DNA of 64,000 nucleotides from Pseudocercospora fijiensis CIRAD86 (Eukaryota; Ascomycota; Dothideomycetes; Mycosphaerellales; Mycosphaerellaceae), in assembly GCF_000340215.1 (NCBI RefSeq), contig NW_006921549.1, positions 752,001-816,000 of the forward strand. The letters are read 5' to 3'. Shown here one piece after another: positions 46,965 to 55,998 of the stretch; positions within the stretch are counted from its first letter, which is position 1, and each line of letters starts with the position of its first letter. Made by a program: the position numbers and the translations under genes. The notes under the pieces were generated by a model that had not been told where the DNA came from, searched no databases, and saw nothing but the letters and a program-made list of their open reading frames with translations.

Positions 46965-48526
46965 ATAGTAAGAGAGAAGCGCGCCGCGCGCTAAATAGAA
47001 GATAGAACTAAAGACCGCGAGTTTGTTTTACCTAAGCGTCTAACTAAAAAGCGTAAGACTAAAGAGGAGTACTCTACGAAGAAGAATTCCGTACGAGACC
47101 GCGAGAGAAAGGACAAGATAGATAAGGATAAAAGAGCTAAGGATAAGAGAAGAAAGGCGCAGAATAAGATATTCTATCGATAGCTAGCGCCTATAGAAAA
47201 AAGTAAAGGTTAGAATAAGAAGACAACCTAAGAGAAGGCTAAGAGGAGGAAAGAATTACGGCTAGTTTTCGAGCGTAAAGTTCTAGTAGCGTAAGTTAAT
47301 CTAGCTAGCGGCCGTAGCTAGCAGCTATAGCCGGTAGCTATAGCCGGTAGCTATAGCCGGTATATTTTTCTTTAATACGTTAACTAATAGTATTTAGACC
47401 TATACCCGCTACCTCTATCGATACGACCGATAGTAACGGAGATATTTAGATAGCCGAGAACAACAATACTAGAGTTTAGGATACCGCGATAGAGCTTAAT
47501 ACTACGAATAAAGGAACTAAAAAAAGCGAGGAGATACTATACGTCGATCTAGTAATAGGTATAGTCTTAGGGCCTAACGCTATAGACGATAAGCGCTAGG
47601 AGTAGATCGAGTATAGTTAAAGAGACGAGATACTAGTAAAGGGCTAAGGTATAAGTCCTATTAATCTAGAAAATTATAGTTAAAGCTACTACGAAAAGCT
47701 AGCAAGGATTAGAATCGAGACTAGTCGTCTTTATATCCTCGATATAGAGTAGAAGTTTCTTTATTAGTATTAGAGCGAAGCCTTTACGTCTATAAAGGCA
47801 AAGTAGCTTACGATTAATGCGATCGGGGCTAGGTATCTAGGGATAGTAGAAGTGTTACTATAGGAGGAAGGGGTATAGGTAATTATTCTATACTCGGTAT
47901 ATATAGCCGGCGTTCGTAGCCGGTAGATACTAATAGTTAAATAGAAAGCGTTTCTCGAAGGTAGAGTACTACTACTATATAAAATCTTTACTAAGGTAGA
48001 GAGGGCTTATATCCGGAATCTAAGCTACTAGTAGGATAGGTTAGCGTTAGAATTCTCTAAATCTCTATATAAGCCTCCGAAGGATTACCTATTTTAGCGA
48101 TACGGCTTTATCTCGACTACTCCGTAGGTACCCGAAGAAGCTCGAGCGCTCTTTAAGGTCTTTACTAAGAAGCGGAAGGAGTTCGAGGATTAGGATTAGT
48201 TAATAGAGCTATTAGTTAGTCTTAGGTTTCGTAGTTAGACTCGGCCTAAGTATTTGCTTATCGAGTATCTTATACCGAAAGAGGATAGATTAAGACTAAA
48301 AACGAGCTTAGATTCGTTAGGTATAGTAGCTCGGTTCCGTTAGTAGGAGAGAGCCGCCGTATAGAAGGCAAAATTTAGGTAGTTAGGGTAGCTAGGAAAG
48401 AAATTCTAGTAGTTAGGCTAGCTAGGGTAGCTAGGAAAAAAAATCTAGTAGTTAGGTAGCTAGGAAACAAAAAAAAGGTAGCTAGCTATTTACTACCTAG
48501 CTATTCCTAACGATACGATACTATAA
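46965..48526 (+). pseudogene. hAT copy 2: about 484-aa basic/Gln-rich ORF
   Basis: Start ATA at 46965 (ATG lost in both copies), stop TAA at 48524-48526. Exon 1 to 47290 is extremely Lys/Arg-rich. Intron 47291-47397 has a GTAAGT donor, AGCCGGC repeats, TTAACTAATAG and a TTTAG acceptor, and restores the frame exactly. Exon 2 has TSRLYILDIE, KAFLEGRVLLLYKIF, RAYIRNLS, KDYLF and a repetitive QLG end generated by tandem GTTAGGTAGCTAGG units at 48370-48480. A possible second intron at 47897 is rejected because copy 1 reads GCATAT there. Function unknown; its place ahead of the transposase suggests an accessory role. Confidence 0.65.
47291..47397 (+). other. Intron in the 484-aa ORF, carrying AGCCGGC repeats
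   Basis: GTAAGT...CTAAT...TTTAG; joining the exons keeps the frame. Contains four AGCCGG-type units. Confidence 0.65.
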
Positions 48527-48606
48527 AAGAAAGGGTATTTCCCTATAGCTACTAGTATATATCTACTACTCCTAAGTCCTTACCTTACTATACGAAACCT
48601 TAAAAC

Positions 48607-51600
48607 ATGCCGACCGACATTATATATATACTAGGCGCTATACTAGGAAGGGTAATAACGAGACGATAGTCGAAATAGTCTAGTATACGAGCGAGATTGC
48701 GACAACGTCGAGAGGAGGTCGTATACTTACCTTCGAGCCTATCGAGTCTTAGACGACGATTAGGGCTAGATTTATCCTCTCCGAATCCTAGTAGTAGGAA
48801 TTCATTATAGGGTACTACTACCTAGTCCTTACCTTTACGGAGTCTAAGTAGAAGGTTGTTCGGAGATATAAGAATATCGAGTATTAACCCGGAAATCTTC
48901 GAAAAGGCTAGCTAGGCGTATCTTTAGAAACCCGAGTATATAGAGCAGTTTAATTAATAGGTCTATAAGATATAGTTCCCTTTATACTTACGTTGGAAGG
49001 AGTATAAACTCCGGAAGTACTCGATGCGATAGGGGAGTAAGGAGCGAACGGATATATTCTAGAAGTTCTTTATAAAGGGGGTATTATACCGTTATACGAC
49101 TTCTCGACTTAAAGGTTAACTAGTAATTGTCTATAACTTCTACGGTTTAATCTTAAAACACCCGAAACTAGGGGATAGGAACTTATCGCCTACGAACTAT
49201 CTCTATTCTAAACGGTGTCGGGAATCTTAAGGAAAGAGGAGAGTTAATATAGATATAGCGTTCTAGAAAGAGGTACGTCTTCTAAAATACCGGCTATAGC
49301 TACCGGCTATAGCTACCGGCTATAGCTGCCGGCTATAGCTGCCGGCTATAGCTGCCGGCTATAGCTGCCGGCTATAGATTCCGGCTACAGATTCTAGCTA
49401 CTTAAATTAACCGTAGAGGTCTAGCTAATTATTATAGGCTACGCTTAAGGAAGCTCTAGGATTAAAGGCTACCGATTTCTCCCCCGAAGACTTTAAGTAA
49501 CTAGCAAACGAAATGCTAGCTATAAACGGTCTTCCGGAAGACTTCTACGAAAGGGAGTCTATATAGAAGATATACCTATATCTTATAAACTACCCTCCCC
49601 TATTTCTCGGCGCGACAACCTAGCGTATTATATTCGAAAAGAATAAAGAGGCTACGTTAGACGATATTCGGGAGATCCTCCGTAATACTCGCCGAGTAGC
49701 TATTACTATCGATAGCTAGTTAAGCCGGACTATAAAAGCCTCCTTCCTCTCGATTATACTATACTTTATTAATTCGGATTAGAAACTCTAGGAACTTATA
49801 ATCGGATTCCCTAAAATTCTAGGTTCCTATACTAGTAAGGATATAGCGAAGCTTATCTATACGGCAATAGATAGGGTTAGCGTAATAACGAAACTAATCT
49901 CGATTACTACGGACAACGCTAGTAATAATCGAATATTATATAAGGCGTTATATATATAATTTACTCGTATATATCTTTAAAATTACTAATTATATCGATA
50001 GGGTCGAGTACGTAGAGGAGATTATAAGGTCTATAATCTAGCTTAATTTTCCGAATATTAAGCTCGCTACGATTCCGGATACGTACGACAATACGTACGA
50101 TAATAACGATAAAGAGGAGCCTATTAATAGCCCTAGCCCTATTAAATCGGAGCCGACGTCGTTACTAGTTATATCCCTATAGAAGTTTCCCTACCTCGCT
50201 TATATAGTTTAAATCGCGATCCGAGCCCTCTTTAAGACGCTTTAAATTACACTATTAAACGACGACTAATAGAAGATCCTAGATAAGGATAAAGCAAAGT
50301 CGAAAGTCGAGAAACTTATTATAGTAATAAGATAGGATAAGGTAGAGAGCCTCGCTCTCGTTTTATATAAGGTATAACTTTTGTCCGTAGCCGGTACCTA
50401 TAGCCGGCAACCTAGTATAGTTCTAACTCTTTTTCTCTAGCTTCGTCGTCTAGTAATATATACGAACTCGAGCTTATAGAGATATAACCGATTCGAGGCT
50501 ATTTAAAAGAACCTAATCGAGCGCCCTAAAACCGATACCTAGAATATCGTATAGAATAAGCGATAGCAAAAGCGGCCTCCTTAGCGCCTACTCCGTTTTA
50601 CCTAAGACGTTAAGACCCGGTTCGATTCGACTTTCTATATAGTTATAAGGGGATATACTTTACGTACCGCTCTCGAGATCTATTAGAGTTCCGAGGGTAT
50701 TAACTAGCTCGGCCTTACCGCCGCCGAATAGCGCTAAGTAGAGTATCTCGTCGATATTAGTAAGCATTACGCGAAGGTTACTACTACGATTAAAAGAACC
50801 CGAGGACCGACGATCTACCTTATCTTTACGTACTATAACTAGCTCTTTAACGAGCTCGAGGAAACCGTAGCTAAGCTAGCTAAGAAGAGCGTTCCCTAGA
50901 AAGTAGCTATAACGAAAGCTATAGATACCTCCTATACTAAGTTGTATAAATATTATAGTGCTACCTTTAACTCGTTCGGGGATATCTATAGCGTTACGTA
51001 CTTACTTAACCTAGTAGAAAAGGATATATACTAGTAGAGGCCGGAATAGAAGGCGGACGAGGTATAGCCGAAGTATTACTAGACTATTCTAGAAAAGATA
51101 TTCTACGAGTATTAGAAAGAAACTAGTCTAAATGTAGCTCCTATAAAGAAAAAGAAGGTTTAGAAGGCTCCGATATTATACCTATTTCGTAGGTAGGAAG
51201 TAGAGGTAGAAGAGGAAGCAACTACTAAAGTAAATAAAGAAGAGTTCGATCTCTATTAGCGCGCGAGTAAGTATAAACCCGTAGGCTCGGAAAGAGGGCT
51301 AATAATCTCTAGATCTTACCGGTCTTCTAGACGAATTCGGAGACGATATTCTCGCTATATAGTAGCGGTTAGAGCCTAAGTTTCTAACGATAGCGTCGGT
51401 CGCTCGGGACGTCCTCGCTATTCCGAGCGTAGGTATAGGCTATAAGAGGTCTTTTAGTATTACTCGTTACTAGGGCCGCTTTAATCGAATATACTCGCCT
51501 ACTACCTTCGAATCTATTATAGTATTCCGATACTATCTCCTCTACTAGAATCGCTAAGGTAGGTTACTAAAGATTATACTAAAGAAGTTAATCGAGGAAT

Positions 51601-51788
51601 TAGAAAACCTTAAGATCGAAGAAACCTAGGAGCGCGAAGAGAATACGAAATTTAGTCTAAGCGAAACCCTAATTAGCGATAACGAAGAGGAGGAGGGCGG
51701 AGGTAGAAGCCGATACCGGATCGAGAAGCGGAAACGTATATAGACTTAGAGTAGCTTTAAGGAGACAAAGCGTTTACGTATAAGATAA
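48607..51788 (+). pseudogene. hAT copy 2: hAT transposase with BED-like finger
   Basis: ATG at 48607 (MPTDII), stop TAA at 51786-51788. Basic N terminus, BED-like finger about 49125-49205 (VIVYNFYGLIL...NYLYSKRC; Tyr replaces Cys/His). Intron 49273-49437 (GTACGT...TATTATAG, phase 0) contains about eight 13-bp AGCCGGC units. The core has PEDFYE, DIREILRNTRR, AITIDS (Asp), IIGFPKILGS and ITTDNASNN (49903-49929). Intron 2 at about 49945-49995 (GTATAT...ACTAAT...TAG) restores the frame, and a third intron probably lies near 50385-50450. C-terminal hAT dimerisation region: RFDSTFY, TLRTALEI, KLYKYYSATFNSF, ARDVLAIPS (about 51402-51428). Trp and Gln codons are stops. The enzyme would mobilise both the 9.6-kb and the 540-bp forms. 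Confidence 0.95.
49273..49437 (+). other. Repeat-bearing intron of the transposase
   Basis: 165 bp with about eight GCCGGCTATAGCT units; five fewer in copy 1 (65 bp shorter gene). Confidence 0.75.
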
Positions 51789-52147
51789 TAGAGCCGGCGT
51801 ATATAGCCGGTATATATCCGAAATGTATTTCGAATTCCTAGGACCTAAACAGACTAGTTGCTATAGCAACCGACCCCGCTTACCTATAGACTATTTCTAA
51901 TTCTCTATTCGCTCTTCCTCTCCTTCTTCCCTTTCCCTATATTCTTAAAGATAAATATACCTTAAGGATTCGGCTCTTCGGGCCTTCCTAAGCCGGCTAC
52001 CTCCCCTTCCTTAAGCTACTATCCTTTATTCGAATCTAACGATAACCTACTAAGGCGGTTTAATAGAAGACTATTTGTTCTAGAAGGCAAGAAGTATTAA
52101 TGTCTTCTTACGATTATATGCTTATTAATTTTCTAGGTCCTACCGAT

Positions 52148-52741
52148 ATACTCTCGTTACCTAAACGCGTAGATAAATATCTTTAGAGGCTAAAGGGTAA
52201 GGGTAAAGTAAGCTAAGTATAGGGAGACCGTAGCGAGAACGAGATATTAGAAGAGTAAGGCTCTCCGTAGTATATACGAAGGAAGGGGGTTCCTCGGAAA
52301 ACAGTACCGAAAAACAAGAAGGCTATAGGTAGATAGGAGAAGGCTAAAAAGAGTAGGCGGACGAAGACTATCGCGAAGAAAAGTTATCTTTCTATTAAAA
52401 GAAAGGGAACAAGGCAGGACTCGACGATAAAGAAGCGGCGCTTTAAACTAGGTACTATTGCCCTTCGCTAGATCCGGCTTTTCTAAAACAAAAGAGGGAC
52501 CGAGCTTTTAATCCCTAAGACTCCCTTCTAGCGACTCGTCCGAGAAATTATATTAGATTTTCGGTCTAGTATACGATTTACGGCTAAGGCGATTAGTGCT
52601 CTTTAGGAAGCTACGGAGGCATTTCTCGTAACCGAGCTTAAGCTTTTAAACCTCCTTACTATCTATACGAAGCGGGTTACTCTTTAAAATAAAGATATAT
52701 AGCTTCTAGCTAAAATTCGGCGTCGGTTTATAGCGGATTAG
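52148..52741 (+). pseudogene. hAT copy 2: CENP-A/CenH3-like histone gene
   Basis: 594 nt as in copy 1. Start is ATA at 52148 (ATG in copy 1); TAG at 52739-52741. An upstream ATG at 52100 is out of frame in copy 1 because of a 1-bp indel, so it is not the start. Basic tail to about 52430. Histone fold: GTIALR at 52451, a two-residue longer alpha-N loop (NKRGTELL), TPF*RLVREI about 52520-52550, SAL*EATEAFLV about 52590-52630, LLTIYTKRVTL about 52650-52685, KIRRRF at the end. Gln codons appear as TAG. The end of the fold coincides with the TAG in both copies, but the frame stays coherent beyond it. Confidence 0.88.
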
Positions 52742-52844
52742 TTGGAAATTGTATTTAGTCGTTAGATTAACCTAGGAGGAGGCCTATTTTCGTATCCTTT
52801 TACCGGCTATAGGTACCGGCTACATTTCTAATTTTATCTCTACG

Positions 52845-53310
52845 CTATCCCTAAATCTAAGGTACGAAGTAGAAACCTAGCGCTCTATATTTACCCGGCT
52901 ATTATAGAGACGAGCTATATTTAGATTAGTTTCTTCGTATATCGCGACCTAGCGGGTAGTAAGCGAAAGGGCGATAGAACGTTTATAATACGTCTCTATT
53001 TAGACCTAAAATATAAAGGTCCTAAGGAGCCCTAGTATCCTAACTATAAGGAGATTCTTTAGTATTAGCACTTTGATCCTCTATACTACGAGGCAGATAG
53101 CAAGCCTACGAGAGAGAAACTTTAACGAGAAATTCTCTATAATACGTAGCGCTATTGTATAGCTATAGATGCGTACTAAGTCCGGTAACTCGAAGAAGAA
53201 TTAAGATAGCGTATTAGCGACCGAGGAAGAGATCGATAGTATACTAGTAGAGTCGAGGTCTTATAAGCGAAGTATAAGATAATATAGGCTCTTAGTCGTA
53301 TAGAGTAACG
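52845..53310 (+). pseudogene. hAT copy 2: conserved ORF after the CenH3-like gene
   Basis: Matches copy 1 (31880-32345): NLALYIYPAIIETSYI, YRDLAGSKRKGDRTFIIR, PNYKEIL, FDPLYYEADSKPTREK, then a charged helical end. No own start seen; separated from the histone frame by about 100 bp containing ACCGGCTATAGGTACCGGC. Could be the second exon of a histone-fold fusion. Not recognised. Confidence 0.5.
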
Positions 53311-54033
53311 TACTATATAAATAACTAGGCGTACTACTCTTATTTACTTACGACCTATATCCTAGGATACTCTTCTCGTACTTTTTATACTCTTTTCTAA
53401 TACCTTACCTATAAGCGCTCCGCGACAACCGAGTAAATATAAGCTATAGGGTTTCCGCTCGGTACCTTAGCCTCCGAGATAGGGCGGAGTTAAATTTAGA
53501 GCGATAGCCGGCACTCGTAGCCGGTATATAGAGACGGTAGTAGGCCTTTTCCTACTAAATAACTAGCTTGTTTAGTATAGCCTACCTAATATCTCTTATA
53601 TTTACTAGTAATAGGCCTAGGTTACTTATAAGATTACTATAGCTAGTAAAGGCATTACTAAAGAATATCTATACTATAGTAAGATACTATTATTACGCCG
53701 GCTATTTATTAAAAGGAGGCTTTCGCCTATTACTATACCGGCTATATATACCGGCTATATTTTAAAGTCTCCCGTACCTGCCTTTTTTGGCCGTACCTGC
53801 CTTTTTTAGCCGTACCTACCTTCTTTCCTTACTCTAACGTTACTATAATGTAGGCTTATACGAAGCTTACTCTATTGCCTAGCGATACCGCGATACTACC
53901 GCTATATTCAACCTTCGTATCGATACCTATACCTCTACGCTCTATATCTACTACCTCCGTAATACCCTCGCTCCGCGCGCGCCTTCGTATACCTTCGTAA
54001 CGTACTTTTTTCCTTAATTCGACGACTTTTATA
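53311..54033. other. Spacer in hAT copy 2 between the two histone genes
   Basis: Contains AGCCGGC motifs near 53515, 53697 and 53740, and a 17-19-bp tandem repeat GTACCTGCCTTTTTT at 53784-53830 (three units; two in copy 1). No ORF accepted. It should include the promoter of the H3-like gene. Confidence 0.55.
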
Positions 54034-54724
54034 ATAGCGAGTCTACTTAACTAAGTTACGACGCCTCGTAAGAAGGGACCTAGTACTTCTACGGGTCGCA
54101 ATAAGACCGGAAATAGTAGAACGAGTATAGTATATTAACGTAAGAGGGCTACTGCTACTGCCGCTAGCTCCGGTACTAGAAAGGGCGTCGCGAGCAAGGC
54201 TTCGCGTAAGATAACGGCGGGTAAGGCTCTACGTAAGACGATAACTAGCGCTTCTGCTACTAGTAGTAATCGTACGAAGCGTCGATAGCGCCTAGGAAGT
54301 AAGTCCTATTTATAGCCGGTAGCGTAGCCGGTAGCGTAGCCGGCATTCTTACTGTCTTTTTACTAATCCTTCTTTAGCCGTAGCCCTCCGTTAGATTCGG
54401 TAGTATTAGAAGAGTTCTAAGCTCCTAATCCGTAAAGCTCCTTTCTAACGACTTATTCGCGAAATTGCCTAGGATTATAGAACGGACCTTCGCTTCTAAG
54501 CCTCCGCGATAGGCGCCCTTTAAGAGGCTATAGAAGCCTACCTAGTTCGTATCTTCGAATATATGTTTCTCTTCTACCTCTTTTCGGACTATACTAATAC
54601 TATTTTAGCGGTCAACCTTATAGCTATCTACGCGAAGCGTATAACGATTATAGACAAGGATTTTAAAGCACTCGATTAGATTCTAAAAGGCTAGAATGTC
54701 TACATTCGAGACGGTGCTAGGTAG
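54034..54724 (+). pseudogene. hAT copy 2: histone H3-like gene with two introns
   Basis: Start ATA at 54034, exons 54034-54298, 54378-54560 and 54609-54724, stop TAG at 54722-54724; 188 codons when joined, a multiple of three. Intron 1 (79 bp) has GTAAGT, TTTACTAAT and TTTAG, and splits the Thr codon of GTVALR exactly where continuity with H3 is restored. Intron 2 donor is ATATGT here but GTATGT in copy 1, so RIP destroyed it. The tail keeps RKxTAGKALRK spacing like H3 ARKSTGGKAPRK. The core (LLIRKAPF, RLIREIA, TDLRF, ASAIGAL, EAIEAYLV) is the same length as canonical H3, then VNLIAIYAKRITI and KDFKALD. Presence of introns argues against retro-copying. Confidence 0.92.
54299..54377 (+). other. 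Intron 1 of the H3-like gene with three 12-bp repeats
   Basis: Holds TAGCCGGTAGCG units; copy 1 has one more unit, and its gene is 12 bp longer. Confidence 0.85.
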
Positions 54725-55018
54725 GATAGATGTTCTAGTAGAAAGGATGTTCGTAGTATTATCTATAAGCTTTTCTATATACGAAATAAGCCGCTATTAT
54801 ACGGCGCTATATACCGCGCTCTAAATACTCTCTAAGTATATATATATAGTATAGTATGCTTTATTAGCTATACGGAATAGAAGTCTCCTAAAATCCCGTT
54901 AGTACTAAGGAGTAAAAAGGCCGGCTACGCTACCGGCTACGCTGCCGGCTACGCTACTAGCTACGCTGCTAGGTTTTTTAAAGAACTAAAAGAAGATAGA
55001 CATTCCGGTTGATTTGTA

Positions 55019-55558
55019 TTAGTTTAGATTTTTATAAAAAGAAAACAGGGAAAAATAAGGAAGGTTAAAGAGCCTAATAGTTATAGTTATAGGCACTATC
55101 CCTATTTTCTAGAGTATATTATATACCTGCCTTCGTAACTCTACCTAATACTCCCTCTAAATATCCTTATACTCTACCTACTAGAAATTCAACTAGGTAC
55201 CTAGACCTATAGCTACCTCTATATCTTTTACTATCTTCTATAGGTTGAAGGCCTCTTCTATAGTAGCCTCTACCTCCTTATATAATACGAAGTTACTACC
55301 TGCCCTATCCTTTATATCTCCTAAATAACTAAGAGTTCTAAGGAACGAACTAGCATTCGGCCTTAGTATAGCGAGTAACTAGTAGAACGTTCTATAGAGC
55401 TGCCTTATAGCTCTTTTATATACTATACCGATACCGAGGGAGGAGCTATCCTAGTACTTAATATTATCGAATAGTTCGGTAGGAAAGTATATAAACTTCT
55501 TAAGGAGGAGGACTTCTAGGGAAATCGATAAGTTCTACCTAGATCTAGATAAAGACAT
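55019..55558 (-). pseudogene. hAT copy 2: 179-codon ORF of unknown function
   Basis: Minus strand, ATG at 55558-55556 intact, TAA at 55021-55019; 540 nt exactly as in copy 1. Starts MSLSRSR. The same helical charged protein; stops only at Gln positions. Transcribed toward the histone genes from the far end of the element. The intact ATG confirms the start inferred for copy 1. Confidence 0.72.
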
Positions 55559-55970
55559 TCTACTAAGCAGTTAGGGAATTGAACTATAAACGAAAGGATG
55601 AAATTTATACCTAAGGAGTACAGTTTCCGAACTGAACTATAATACCTTGTATATATATGTATATGCTTTTAATTAGTTAGTACCCTTAGCTAATTGTCTA
55701 TAGATTTGAGGTTATATAAGTACCTTTATACAACTACGTAGCCTAAGTAGGATTCGAAAATTCTATAAGTACTAAGGACTAAAAATGCCGGCTACGCTAC
55801 CGGCTATACTACTAAGTCTTATAAAGGGCTTGCTTAAAGCTACGTATACATTCGTATACTTCTTAAAAACCGATAAATTATATAGTTCGAACTAGCTACT
55901 TATATAGTTGCTTAGCAAACCAACCTAAACTAAACTAGAGTTTCGGCTTAGCAAACTAAACTAAACTAAC

Positions 55971-55990
55971 CCGAACTACTACGGGGTCTA
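55971..55990 (-). repeat. Right terminal inverted repeat, hAT copy 2
   Basis: Complement reads TAGACCCCGTAGTAGTTCGG. Confidence 0.93.
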
Positions 55991-55998
55991 TTTAGAAA
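55991..55998 (+). repeat. 8-bp target-site duplication (right) of hAT copy 2
   Basis: TTTAGAAA; differs from the left copy by one G/A. Confidence 0.85.

Larger units (their letters stand above)
46395..55990 (+). mobile_element. Giant hAT transposon copy 2 (9,596 bp) with histone genes
   Basis: Same element as copy 1 in opposite orientation, bounded by TAGACCCCGTAGTAGTTTGG and the inverse of TAGACCCCGTAGTAGTTCGG, with an 8-bp duplication. Order: 20-bp minisatellite, about 484-aa ORF (+), BED/hAT transposase (+), CenH3-like gene (+), conserved ORF (+), H3-like gene with introns (+), 179-aa ORF (-). Having two full copies lets lost starts, cysteines and splice sites be assigned: when one copy shows TA the other often keeps CA or TG. 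It is inserted in the RT of Gypsy D. Confidence 0.93.

Noticed and set aside
47897..47936. Second intron in the 484-aa ORF (GTATAT...ACTAATAG)
   Set aside because: Copy 1 has GCATAT at the donor and the frame reads straight through; the GT arose by RIP.
52100..52102. Upstream ATG as start of the CenH3-like gene
   Set aside because: A 1-bp difference between copies puts it out of frame in copy 1; the start at 52148 (ATG in copy 1) is in frame in both.
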